In this document: in pieces, positions 16,957 through 27,714 of the stretch | Layout of the letters: every line of letters starts with the position of its first letter | How positions within the stretch are numbered: position 1 is the first letter of the stretch | Assembly (NCBI RefSeq): GCF_003115775.1 | Contig: NZ_QEES01000002.1 | Coordinates: 1,364,001-1,428,000 of the forward strand | DNA from: Cellulomonas sp. WB94 | GTDB lineage: Bacteria > Actinomycetota > Actinomycetes > Actinomycetales > Cellulomonadaceae | DNA length: 64,000 nucleotides | Reading direction: 5' to 3' | Program-made: the position numbers and the translations under genes | Notes under the pieces: model-generated | Seen by the model: only the letters and a program-made list of their open reading frames with translations | Databases searched by the model: none | Told to the model about the DNA's origin: nothing

Positions 16957-17477
16957 TGCCCACCCGGCTCATCAGGCTGGACGACGCCCCGGTCGTCGCC
17001 CAGCTCCTCCGGGACAACCGTGAGTTCCTCGCTCCCTGGGAGCCGGTCCGGCCGGAGCCGTTCTTCACCGACGGCGGCCAGCAGGAGGTCATCCGGGCCT
17101 CGCTCGAGGAGCACGAGCAGGGACTCACGCTGCCGCACGTCATCGTCGACGACTCCGACCGGATCATCGGGCGCATCGCTCTCAGCCGCATCTCGCGGGG
17201 ACCGTTCCAGTCGTGCAGCCTCGGCTACTGGGTGAGCGCTGCCGACAACGGGCGCGGTGTCGCCACCGCTGCCGTCCACGACGTGCTGCGGGTCGCCTTC
17301 GAGGAGCTGGGGCTGCACCGCGTCGAGGCCGGGACCCTGCGGCACAACGTGCGCTCGCAGCGCGTCCTCGAGCACAACGGGTTCATCCACTTCGGCGTCG
17401 CCCCGGCGTACATCCAGATCGCCGGCACCTGGCAGGACCACCTCCTGTTCCAGGTCCTGACGGACGTCCCGGACTGA
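16956..17477 (+). CDS. RimJ/RimL-type GNAT N-acetyltransferase
   Basis: A 173-aa acetyltransferase. It shows the Rim-type N-terminus (TRLIRLDDAPVVAQLLRDN), the LGYWVS strand, the acetyl-CoA loop NGRGVATAAVHDVL (R/Q-G-x-G-x-A variant, N-G-R-G-V-A) and HRVEAGTLRHNVRSQRVLEHNGF, all typical of enzymes acetylating N-terminal Ala/Ser of ribosomal proteins or small molecules. The ATG overlaps the stop of the phosphatase gene, so the two are coupled. The specific substrate is not predictable. Confidence 0.88.
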   Translation: MPTRLIRLDDAPVVAQLLRDNREFLAPWEPVRPEPFFTDGGQQEVIRASLEEHEQGLTLPHVIVDDSDRIIGRIALSRISRGPFQSCSLGYWVSAADNGRGVATAAVHDVLRVAFEELGLHRVEAGTLRHNVRSQRVLEHNGFIHFGVAPAYIQIAGTWQDHLLFQVLTDVPD

Positions 17478-17522
17478 TCGTTCACCCGTGCTCGCCACGG
17501 GATGCCGCGCGCGGACGGGGAC

Positions 17523-17543
17523 ACAGCGCAAGACTTGCGCTGT
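17523..17543. promoter_or_regulatory. Perfect 21-bp palindrome upstream of the DUF1508 gene
   Basis: ACAGCGCAAG, a single central A, then CTTGCGCTGT. It is followed by a second stem GTCGGC-n6-GCCGAC (17546-17563) and the DUF1508 ATG at 17584. It could be a dimeric repressor operator or the terminator of the acetyltransferase operon. The one-base centre favours a DNA-level site over an RNA hairpin. Confidence 0.5.
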
Positions 17544-17583
17544 CTGTCGGCGTCAGAGCCGACGCGGTCGAGTGGAGCGAACG

Positions 17584-17763
17584 ATGAAGTTCACGATCTA
17601 CAAGGACAAGGCCGGGGAGTTCCGGTTCCGGATCGTCGCCACGAACGGGAACGTCCTCGCGGCGAGCGAGGGCTACAAGGCCAAGGCGTCGGCGCAGGGC
17701 GCGATCGACCGCATCAAGTCCGACGCGGCGGGCGCCACGGTCGTCGACGAGACGACTGCGTGA
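17584..17763 (+). CDS. YegP-like DUF1508 protein
   Basis: A 59-aa protein made of one DUF1508 repeat: MKFTIYKDKAGEFRFRIVAT, the NGNVLAASEGYKAKASAQ strand-turn and IDRIKSDAAGATVVDE. The longer E. coli YegP has two such repeats. The fold is a small beta-sheet; function is unknown. The ATG has a weak GGAG site. A perfect palindrome lies 40 bp upstream, suggesting its own regulated promoter. Confidence 0.88.
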   Translation: MKFTIYKDKAGEFRFRIVATNGNVLAASEGYKAKASAQGAIDRIKSDAAGATVVDETTA

Positions 17764-17802
17764 GACCTGCGTGACGCGCGGGCGGCGCGGGAGGATGTGG
17801 TC

Positions 17803-18978
17803 ATGAAGGTCTCGCGCCGCTCGCACGTCCCACCTTTCGCCGTCATGGAGGTCCTGGCGGCCGCGAACGCGCGCCGGGCCGCCGGGGAGTCGGTGCTCAA
17901 CCTCTGCGCCGGCGAGCCGTCGTCGGGCGCGTCCGACGTCGTCCGCGAGCGCGCGATCACGCTGCTCACGAGCGGCGACCTCGGGTACACCGAGTCGATG
18001 GGGGCTCCCCCGCTGCGCGCCGCGATCGCCGAGCACTACGGGCGCTGGTACGGCGTCGACGTCGACCCGGCGCGCATCGCCGTGACGACCGGGTCGTCGG
18101 GCGGGTTCATGCTGGCGTTCCTCGCCGCGTTCGACGCCGGCGACCGCGTCGCGCTGGCCAGGCCCGGCTACCCGGCCTACAAGAACATCCTCACCGCGCT
18201 CGGCTGCGAGGTCGTCGAGCTCCCGTGCGGGCCCGAGACCCGCTACCAGCCGACGCTCGAGCAGCTGACCGACGCGTACGTCGACGGCGGCCTGGACGGC
18301 GTCGTCGTCGCGAGCCCGGCGAACCCGACCGGCACGATGATCTCCCCGCAGGAGCTCGCGGGGCTCTCTGCCTGGTGCGCCGAGTTCGACGTGCGGCTGA
18401 TCAGCGACGAGATCTACCACGGCATCACCTACGGCGGGCCGGACAGCCAGGAGCAGTCGACCGCCGCGCAGTACCTCGACCGGGGCGCGGTCGTCGTGAA
18501 CTCGTTCTCGAAGTACTGGGCCATGACCGGCTGGCGGCTCGGCTGGCTGGTCCTGCCCGACGACCTGATCACCCCGATCGACGCCCTCGCGAGCAACGTC
18601 GCACTGTGCCCCCCGGCGCTCGCGCAGCATGCAGGGATCGCGGCGTTCAGCCCTGAGGGGTACGCCGCGGCCCAGGCCAACGTCGAGCAGTACGCCGCGG
18701 CGCGCTCCCTCCTGCTCGGACGGCTGCCGGAGCTCGGCTGGATGCGCGTCGCCCCGGCCGACGGCGCGTTCTACCTGTACGCCGACATCGCCGCGTCGGG
18801 CCTGGACTCGGTCACGTGGTGCGCTCGGCTGCTCGCCGAGACCGGCGTCGCGCTCACGCCCGGGACGGACTTCGACACGGTCGACGGGCACAAGTGGGTC
18901 CGGCTGTCGTTCGCGTCGTCGGTCGCCGTGGTCGACGAGGCGGTCGACCGCATCGTCGCGTGGCAGCGCACGCTCTGA
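17803..18978 (+). CDS. Class I/II pyridoxal-phosphate aminotransferase
   Basis: A 391-aa aminotransferase of fold type I. The sequence has the N-terminal LCAGEPSSGA, substrate-domain GYTESMGAPPLRAAIAEHYG, the Asn of VVASPANPTGTM, Asp/Tyr of ISDEIYHGITYG, the PLP Lys in NSFSKYWAMTGWRLGW and the terminal Arg in KWVRLSFAS. The family covers aspartate, alanine and aromatic aminotransferases; the substrate cannot be fixed. The ATG at 17803 has GGGAGG eight bases upstream. It stands alone and converges with the MOSC gene. Confidence 0.92.
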   Translation: MKVSRRSHVPPFAVMEVLAAANARRAAGESVLNLCAGEPSSGASDVVRERAITLLTSGDLGYTESMGAPPLRAAIAEHYGRWYGVDVDPARIAVTTGSSGGFMLAFLAAFDAGDRVALARPGYPAYKNILTALGCEVVELPCGPETRYQPTLEQLTDAYVDGGLDGVVVASPANPTGTMISPQELAGLSAWCAEFDVRLISDEIYHGITYGGPDSQEQSTAAQYLDRGAVVVNSFSKYWAMTGWRLGWLVLPDDLITPIDALASNVALCPPALAQHAGIAAFSPEGYAAAQANVEQYAAARSLLLGRLPELGWMRVAPADGAFYLYADIAASGLDSVTWCARLLAETGVALTPGTDFDTVDGHKWVRLSFASSVAVVDEAVDRIVAWQRTL

Positions 18979-19005
18979 CGGCCGGCCGGCGCGGGTGCGC
19001 CCGGG

Positions 19006-19551
19006 TCAGACCGGCGCCAGCGGTGCGTGCGGCCCGGCGGGCAGCTCGACGACGATCGCGTCGTCGGGCCGGACGAGCCCGCTGACGAGCACGACGCTCA
19101 TGACGCCGGCCTTGCGGATCAGGTTGCCGTCCGCGTCGCGGTCGAGGACCGCCCGCATGAGGCCGTCCTGGTGACCGTCGATCTGCGTGCACGGGTTGCG
19201 CAGGCCCGTGAGCTCGACGACGGCGGTCTCACCGAGGTGGAGCCGGGTGCCGACGGGCAGGCCGAGCAGGTCGATGCCGCGGGTCGAGATGTTCTCGCCG
19301 AGGTTGCCCGGGGCCACCGTGAACCCGCGACCGGCGAGCTCGTCGAACAGCTCGGTCTGCATGAGGTGGACCTGCCGGAGGTTCGGCGGCGGGTTCGGTC
19401 CGCGTCGCGACATGTGCTGCACGGCCATGCCCGAGTGCACGTCCCCCTCGACGCCGACCCCGGCCGCGAGCCGCACGACGTCCTGGTTGACCTTGGCGAA
19501 ACCGTGCACGGCGCTGCGGCTCACCGCCACGACCACTCCACCCGATGCCAT
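19006..19551 (-). CDS. MOSC domain protein
   Basis: A 181-aa stand-alone MOSC (molybdenum cofactor sulfurase C-terminal) protein. Landmarks are VSRSAVHGFAKVNQDVVRL, GVGVEGDVHSGMAVQHMSRR, NLRQVHLMQTELFDEL, APGNLGENISTRGIDLLGLPVG and the conserved Cys in GLRNPCTQID, which in the family carries sulfur transfer. Related YiiM proteins detoxify N-hydroxylated compounds with a molybdenum cofactor. The ATG at 19551 is 7 nt downstream of a possible -10 in the minus strand, with no ribosome site, so it may be leaderless. It is divergent from a GNAT gene. Confidence 0.9.
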   Translation of the reverse strand: MASGGVVVAVSRSAVHGFAKVNQDVVRLAAGVGVEGDVHSGMAVQHMSRRGPNPPPNLRQVHLMQTELFDELAGRGFTVAPGNLGENISTRGIDLLGLPVGTRLHLGETAVVELTGLRNPCTQIDGHQDGLMRAVLDRDADGNLIRKAGVMSVVLVSGLVRPDDAIVVELPAGPHAPLAPV

Positions 19552-19611
19552 GCCGGGACGGTATCGGATAAGCATGACGCCATGGCCCGTTCGACCTGAG
19601 AGCATCGGCCC

Positions 19612-20154
19612 GTGGTGGACTCCCCAGAGAACGAACAGTCGGTGCGCATCGCGCAGCTCGACCTCTCCGCGCTGCGGGCGCTCGCCGCGGGTGACCTCGT
19701 CGAGGCGCAGCGGCACGTGACCGTCCCGCTGACGCCGTACCTGGTCGAACCCGACTCGCGGCACCTGTGGCAGATGCGCGTCGGGCAGGTCGCCGACGAC
19801 GCGGGCACTGCTGCCTGGGTCACCGGCGTCGTGGTCGACGAGCGGACGGGTCGCGTCGTCGGCCGGGCGGGCTTCCACGGGCCGCCCGACGACGCCGGGA
19901 TGGTCGAGGTCGGCTACTCGATCGACACGGCCGAGCGCCGACGCGGGTACGCGCGGGCCGCGCTGCGGTGGATGCTCGCGCGGGCCGCGGCGGAGCCCGA
20001 CGTCCGCGTCGTGCGCGCGACTGTGAGCCCCGACAACGCGGTGTCCCGCGGGCTCGTGCTCGCGCACGGGTTCGTCGAGGTCGGTGACCAGTGGGACGAC
20101 GAGGACGGGCTCGAGATCGTCTACGAGGTGCCGGCGGGCGGTCCGACCGACTGA
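19612..20154 (+). CDS. GNAT-family N-acetyltransferase
   Basis: A 180-aa protein. The acetyl-CoA-binding stretch is VEVGYSIDTAERRRGYARAA (R-R-x-x-G-x-A type), followed by VVRATVSPDNAVSRGLVLAHGF, the conserved N-x-x-S and G-F signature of the fold. The first 60 residues are a variable substrate domain with LTPYLVEPD. Its GTG start lies six bases after a GAGCAT that could be a -10 box. It is divergent from the MOSC gene and upstream of the dehydrogenase operon. The acceptor is unknown. Confidence 0.87.
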   Translation: MVDSPENEQSVRIAQLDLSALRALAAGDLVEAQRHVTVPLTPYLVEPDSRHLWQMRVGQVADDAGTAAWVTGVVVDERTGRVVGRAGFHGPPDDAGMVEVGYSIDTAERRRGYARAALRWMLARAAAEPDVRVVRATVSPDNAVSRGLVLAHGFVEVGDQWDDEDGLEIVYEVPAGGPTD

Positions 20155-20206
20155 GCGGCGACCGTCCGCAACGCGCCCGACACGTGCGGCCCGTACGGTC
20201 GGGGCC

Positions 20207-21295
20207 ATGGACGTGGCGGTGCTGGGCGCGACGGGCGACATCGGACGACAGGTCTGCACGCAGCTCATCGAGCGGCGCGTGCTCCCGACGTCGTCCCGCC
20301 TGCAGCTCGTCGGCCGCCCCGGCGGGGCCTCGGCGCGGGCGACGTACGGTCTGCGCGCGGACCTCATGGACGCGTACGACGAGCACGCGCCGCTGATCGA
20401 CGTCGCGCTCGACCCGGACGACGTCGTCGCGGACGTGATCGTCGTCGCTGCCGGCCGCACGACCCCGCCGACCGCGGGCGGCTCGACGGACCGGTCCCAG
20501 CTGGCAGCCGACAACCATGCGGTGTTCGAGTCCTACGCCCGCGCGCTCGCCGCGCACGGGTCGGGCCACGAGGTCGTCGTCGTCGTGTCCAACCCGGTCG
20601 AGCTGGGCGTGGCCGTCATGGCGCGCGCGCTCGGGCGGCACCGGGTCATCGGCATGGGCGCCTGGCTCGACACCCTGCGGTTCCGCCGCGAGATCGCGGT
20701 GTCGCTCGGGCTGCGGCGGCATCGCATCGGCGGCTTCGTCGCAGGTCAGCACGGCATGGACCTCGTGCCGCTGTGGTCAACCGTGCGGATCAGCGGTCTC
20801 GACGTGGACGAGCGTCGTCGGGCGATCGACGGGCTGCGGCGCGGGCGGACGCTCGCGACGTTCGGCGCCGAGCTCGCCGACGCGCAGGGCCGGCTGCTCG
20901 CGATCGCCGCGCAGGACATGGGTGCGGCCTTCGACCTCATCGACACCTGGCCGCCCGACCTCCGCGCGGTCGCCCGGCCCTGGATGACGCACCAGAGCAG
21001 CTCGAAGACCGCGGCGGGCACCGCGAACGCGACGGTCGAGCTCGTGGACACGCTGCTCGACGGGCGCGAGATCGTCGTCGCCGGGCAGGTCGCGCTCGCC
21101 GGCGAGGTGAGCGTCGGCGGCCACCGGCTCGACGGGGTCCTCGGCGTGCCGGTCGTGCTCGGGCCCGAGGGGTGGACGCGGGTGCTGCTCGACGAGCCCG
21201 CTCCCGACGAGGCCGAGCTGCTGCTCCAGTGCCGCGACCGCATCGACGCGACCCTCGCCCCGTGGGACCTCGGCCGGCCCGGAGCGGCCGCGTGA
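20207..21295 (+). CDS. Lactate/malate dehydrogenase-like NAD-dependent oxidoreductase
   Basis: A 362-aa 2-hydroxyacid dehydrogenase fold protein. The Rossmann motif is VAVLGATGDIG. Catalytic residues of the family are kept: Arg in TDRSQLAADN, Asn in VVSNPVEL, Asp and Arg in WLDTLRFRRE, and the proton-relay His in AGQHGMDLVPLWS. The substrate loop (AGRTTPPTAGGSTDR) differs from the R-K-P-G-M of true malate and lactate dehydrogenases, so the substrate is uncertain. Its stop overlaps the GTG of an ACT-domain gene (GTGA). A TACGGT -10 lies seven bases before the ATG, suggesting a leaderless mRNA. Confidence 0.82.
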   Translation: MDVAVLGATGDIGRQVCTQLIERRVLPTSSRLQLVGRPGGASARATYGLRADLMDAYDEHAPLIDVALDPDDVVADVIVVAAGRTTPPTAGGSTDRSQLAADNHAVFESYARALAAHGSGHEVVVVVSNPVELGVAVMARALGRHRVIGMGAWLDTLRFRREIAVSLGLRRHRIGGFVAGQHGMDLVPLWSTVRISGLDVDERRRAIDGLRRGRTLATFGAELADAQGRLLAIAAQDMGAAFDLIDTWPPDLRAVARPWMTHQSSSKTAAGTANATVELVDTLLDGREIVVAGQVALAGEVSVGGHRLDGVLGVPVVLGPEGWTRVLLDEPAPDEAELLLQCRDRIDATLAPWDLGRPGAAA

Positions 21296-21747
21296 ACGGC
21301 GGCGAGCGGTGGGTCGCGCTCGTGCGCGGCACCGACCGTCCAGGCACGCTCACTGCGCTGACCAGCGTGTTCTCGACCCGGGGGGTCAGCTTCGAGTCGC
21401 TGGCGACCGGCGCCGTCGACGGCGACGCCGGAACGATCGCCGTCACGTTCCGCGCGAGCGCCCGGCGTCAGCAGCTGCTCGTCCGGACCGTCGAGCGGCT
21501 CTCGGTGGTCCGCTCGGTCGAGGTGCGCTCGGCCGACGACCCGGCCGTCCGCGCTGCGGGGGTCGTGCGGATGCCCGACGGCGTCGGGTTCACGCCGCCC
21601 GCCGACGCCGACGTGCGCTGGTCCGGCGACGCGTCGGCCGGTCAGCCGGTGCTCGTCGAGGGCTCGCTCGCGGATGTGACGACTGTCGTCGCGGATGCCC
21701 GTGCGCAGGGCGCTGCGATGACCGCAACAGTGATCGTCGGCCTCTGA
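21292..21747 (+). CDS. ACT-domain protein coupled to the dehydrogenase
   Basis: A 151-aa protein. The N-terminal half is an ACT-like ligand-binding domain (ERWVALVRGTDRPGTLTALTSVFSTRG is the relevant stretch, residues 4-31) resembling the small subunit of acetohydroxyacid synthase. The C-terminal half (about 90-151) looks like a second, degenerate beta-alpha-beta unit ending ATVIVGL. Translation is coupled to the dehydrogenase-like gene through GTGA. No catalytic residues are visible; it may sense an amino acid and regulate the partner enzyme. It is too divergent to be called IlvN, and no ilvB is nearby. Confidence 0.65.
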   Translation: MNGGERWVALVRGTDRPGTLTALTSVFSTRGVSFESLATGAVDGDAGTIAVTFRASARRQQLLVRTVERLSVVRSVEVRSADDPAVRAAGVVRMPDGVGFTPPADADVRWSGDASAGQPVLVEGSLADVTTVVADARAQGAAMTATVIVGL

Positions 21748-21783
21748 CCCCACTCCACCCATCGCCCAGCAAAGGATGATCCG

Positions 21784-22365
21784 TTGCCCGACACCGCTCT
21801 GCTCGTCCTGGACTTCCAGAACAACGTCGTCGCCAGGTACGGCACGCCCGAGGTGCTCGAGGCTGCCGGCCGCGCCGTGGGTGCCGCACGGGCGGCGGGG
21901 GTCCCGGTCATCTTCGCGCGCGTGGCGTTCCGGCCCGGCTTCCCGGAGGTCGCGACGACGAACCTCATGCTCGGGGGCATGCCGCAGCGCGCTGCCGGCC
22001 GCCCGGCCGACCCGGAGGGCGTCGAGATCCATGCGGCGGTCGCGCCGGTCGGCGACGAGCCGGTCCTCACGAAGGTCCGGGTGAGCGCCTTCGCCGGCAG
22101 CGCGCTCGACGCGGTGCTCCGGGCGTCCGGCGTGCGGCGCCTGGTCCTCGCCGGGCTCGCCACGAGCGGCGTCGTGCTCTCGACGCTCCGGCAGGCGGCG
22201 GACCTCGACTTCGAGCTCACCGTGCTCGCCGACGCGTGCGCTGACATCGATCCCGAGGTGCACCGCGTCCTGACCGAGAAGGTGTTCCCGCAGCAGGCGA
22301 CCGTGATGGACGTCGACCGATGGATCGGCTTGCTGCCGGGTACGCTGGCGGCGCAGTCCAACTGA
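21784..22365 (+). CDS. Isochorismatase-fold hydrolase lacking the usual Cys
   Basis: A 193-aa protein of the isochorismatase/cysteine hydrolase fold. The catalytic Asp ([11 protein letters not shown]) and Lys ([10 protein letters not shown]) are present, but the nucleophile position, normally G-C-V in A-T-D-x-C-V, reads [11 protein letters not shown] with Val. It is therefore probably not a thiol amidase and may use another mechanism, as in EntB-type enzymes. It starts with TTG at 21784 after AAAGGA; an ATG at 21778 is in another frame. It lies 36 bp after the ACT gene, possibly the same operon, and just before the glycine riboswitch. Confidence 0.75.
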   Translation: MPDTALLVLDFQNNVVARYGTPEVLEAAGRAVGAARAAGVPVIFARVAFRPGFPEVATTNLMLGGMPQRAAGRPADPEGVEIHAAVAPVGDEPVLTKVRVSAFAGSALDAVLRASGVRRLVLAGLATSGVVLSTLRQAADLDFELTVLADACADIDPEVHRVLTEKVFPQQATVMDVDRWIGLLPGTLAAQSN

Positions 22366-22382
22366 ACATGCTGCTCGAACCG

Positions 22383-22600
22383 CGGCGGGAGAGTCCTCCC
22401 GTTCACGGCGAGGCGCCGAAGGAGCAAACCCTCCCCGGGAAACTCTCAGGCCCCCGTACCGCCACGGCGAGGCAACTCTGGAAAGCGGGCTCCCGGCGAC
22501 GGGCGTCCCACCGACGGTGCAAGCCGGCGCGCCCCGGGGCCCCACAAGGGCACATGGCGGACCGGCAAAACTCTCAGGTCGCATGCCCTCGGGGCGGCGG
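22383..22600 (+). promoter_or_regulatory. Tandem glycine riboswitch
   Basis: Two consecutive glycine aptamers precede gcvP. The first has GGCGAGGCGCCGAAGGAGCA and AAACTCTCAGGC (about 22440). The second has GACGGTGCAAGCC and AAAACTCTCAGGT (about 22567-22579). These are the conserved cores of the gcvT RNA class. In this arrangement glycine binding normally turns on the glycine cleavage operon, here gcvP-gcvT-gcvH, whose first start codon is 64 bp downstream. Confidence 0.93.
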
Positions 22601-22663
22601 ATGACAGAGCGGGGAGGCCACCCGTCCGTCCCGGTGCCCGCCGGACGACTCCCGGAGGCCCAC

Positions 22664-25632
<2,969 letters not shown>

Positions 25633-25636
<4 letters not shown>

Positions 25637-26811
25637 CCACCCCCACCGCACCGACCGATCGGAGCCTTCCCGTGAGCGACATCCTGTCCCCGCTGCACGC
25701 CGAGCACGTCGCACTGGGCGCCACGCTGACGTCGTTCGCCGGCTGGCAGATGCCGCTGCGGTACGCGGGTGACCTGGCCGAGCACGTCGCGGTCCGGACG
25801 GCCGCGGGCCTGTTCGACCTGTCCCACATGGGCGAGCTCGAGATCACCGGCCCGCAGGCCGCGGCGGCCCTCGACTACGCGCTCGTCGGCGACCTGACCG
25901 CCCTCGACGTCGGCCGCGCGCGCTACACGATGATCGTCGAGGAGGACGGCGGCGTCCTCGACGACCTCGTCGTCTACCGCCTGGCGCCGGCGTCGTTCGT
26001 CGTCGTGGCGAACGCGTCCAACGTCCACGTGGTCCGCGCGGCCCTGGCCGAGCGCCTCGTGGGGTTCGACGCGACGATGGTCGACGCCTCGCTGACGACC
26101 GCGCTCATCGCCGTGCAGGGCCCGCGCGCCGAGGAGATCGTCGCGTCCGTCACCGACCCCGCCGACCGCGCGGCGGTCATCGGCCTCGCGTACTACACGG
26201 CGACGAACGCCACCGTGTCCGGGATCGCCGCCCTGGTCGCGCGCACCGGGTACACCGGCGAGGACGGCTTCGAGATGTTCGTGCCGGCCGAGCACGCCGT
26301 GGAGCTGTGGCGTGACCTGCTCGCTGCAGGCGCACCCCACGGGCTCGTGCCCGCGGGGCTCTCGGCGCGCGACAGCCTGCGCCTCGAGGCCGGCATGCCG
26401 CTCTACGGCAACGAGCTCGACCGGACCACCACCCCGTACGACGCCGGCCTGGGTCGCGTCGTCCGCCTCACCAAGACCGCGCCCGACGGGTCGCCGCTCC
26501 CGTTCGTCGGTCGCGCCGCGCTCGCCGCGCGGCACACCTCGGAGCCCGCCCGGGTGCTCGTCGGGCTCGAGGGGCTCGGCCGGCGCGCCGCGCGCCACGG
26601 GTACGACGTCCTCACCGGCACCGCCGCGGACGCCCCCGTCGTCGGGCACGTCACGTCCGGCGCACCCTCCCCCACGCTCGGCCACCCCATCGCGATGGCC
26701 TACGTGACCCCCGAGGTGAGCGCACCGGGCTCTGCTCTGGCGGTCGACGTGCGCGGACGCCGCGAGCCGGTGCGGGTCGTTCGACTTCCCTTCTACCGTC
26801 GAGCCCGCTAG
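25633..26811 (+). CDS. gcvT: Aminomethyltransferase, T protein
   Basis: Transfers the methylene group from GcvH to tetrahydrofolate and releases ammonia. 392 aa. Landmarks are [52 protein letters not shown], the folate-site Asp region in [13 protein letters not shown] and [15 protein letters not shown]. The ATG at 25633 overlaps the gcvP TGA, favouring coupled translation; a GTG at 25672 behind GGAG (S-D-I-L-S-P) is a reasonable alternative and would remove 13 residues. gcvH follows 59 bp downstream. Confidence 0.95.
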
Positions 26812-26870
26812 ACCTTGAGGAGTGGCGCGCCGCGCACGCTCCACCCTTCGTCACACGACCTGGAGACCTG

Positions 26871-27251
26871 ATGAGCAGCGTTCCCGACAACCTGCAGTAC
26901 ACCGCCGAGCACGAGTGGCTGGACGGCGGTGACCCCGCGACCGTCGGGATCACTGCGACCGCCGCCGACGCGCTCGGCGACATCGTCTACGTCGAGCTGC
27001 CCGCGGTGGGCGACGAGATCGTCGCCGGTGCGGTCATCGGCGAGATCGAGTCGACGAAGTCGGTCTCCGAGCTCTTCTCCCCCGTCTCGGGGACGGTCAC
27101 CGAGATCAACGGAGCCGTGGTCGATGATCCGGCGCTCGTGAACTCCGACCCGTACGGCGAGGGCTGGCTGATCAAGGTGGCCGTCACGTCGCGCGGACCG
27201 CTGCTCTCGCCGGCGGAGTACGCGGCGACCGCGGGGGCTGACGGGCACTAG
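26871..27251 (+). CDS. gcvH: Glycine cleavage system H protein
   Basis: The lipoyl carrier that shuttles the aminomethyl group between P, T and L proteins. 126 aa. The lipoylation site is the Lys in [15 protein letters not shown], with the hammerhead fold motifs [21 protein letters not shown] and [15 protein letters not shown]. The ATG has a TGGAGA ribosome site. It is the last gene of the riboswitch-controlled gcvPTH operon. No lipoyl synthase or GcvL gene lies in the window. Confidence 0.96.
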   Translation: MSSVPDNLQYTAEHEWLDGGDPATVGITATAADALGDIVYVELPAVGDEIVAGAVIGEIESTKSVSELFSPVSGTVTEINGAVVDDPALVNSDPYGEGWLIKVAVTSRGPLLSPAEYAATAGADGH

Positions 27252-27372
27252 CCCGAACGGGTGAATCTCATCACCCTCTCATCATCGATGTATCTCCCTG
27301 ACCTGCACATCTACCTTTCGGTGTGTCCGTCGGAAGCTCGCTCGGCAACGTCTCGGGTGATTGATGGGTGAA

Positions 27373-27392
27373 AAACGCGTCATAAACGCGTC
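27373..27392 (+). repeat. Direct repeat upstream of the small LuxR gene
   Basis: AAACGCGTC occurs at 27373-27381 and 27384-27392, 11 bp apart, each containing the palindrome ACGCGT. It lies about 90 bp before the LuxR-type gene, upstream of a possible TAGTAA -10 box. The remaining gap (27252-27480) is lower in GC and holds no gene. Same-face spacing suggests a regulator site. Confidence 0.4.
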
Positions 27393-27480
27393 GCCTGCCG
27401 ATCTCCTCTAGTAACAGCCGCTCGACCACGGCACGCAGGGCCCTTCACCCCGGGCGCCGTGCAGCACACCGGAGGACACG

Positions 27481-27714
27481 ATGACCATGCTCGAGGCAAC
27501 GCGTGAGACGTCTCAGCTCAACGAGCCCCTGACCCGCCGCGAGCGGGTCGTCCTCGCCGAGCTCGCGGAGGATGTCACCCTCGAGGAGATCGCGACGCGT
27601 CTGTTCGTGACGCGGAACACGGTCAAGTCCCAGGTGCGCAGCGTGTACCGCAAGATCGGTGTGTCGACGCGCGCTCAGGCCGTGGCCTGGGCCGAGGCGA
27701 ACGGCTTCCGCTGA
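27481..27714 (+). CDS. Small LuxR-type HTH protein without a receiver domain
   Basis: A 77-aa protein that is almost entirely a LuxR/GerE helix-turn-helix: LTRRERVVLAELAEDVTLEE, IATRLFVTRNTVKSQVRSVY and RKIGVSTRAQAVAWA. There is no sensory domain, so activity probably depends on expression level or a partner. The ATG at 27481 has GGAGGA eight bases upstream. Its 3' end overlaps the 3' end of the convergent LysR gene by 40 bp. A tandem ACGCGT repeat in its upstream region may be its own binding site. The target genes are unknown. Confidence 0.85.
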   Translation: MTMLEATRETSQLNEPLTRRERVVLAELAEDVTLEEIATRLFVTRNTVKSQVRSVYRKIGVSTRAQAVAWAEANGFR

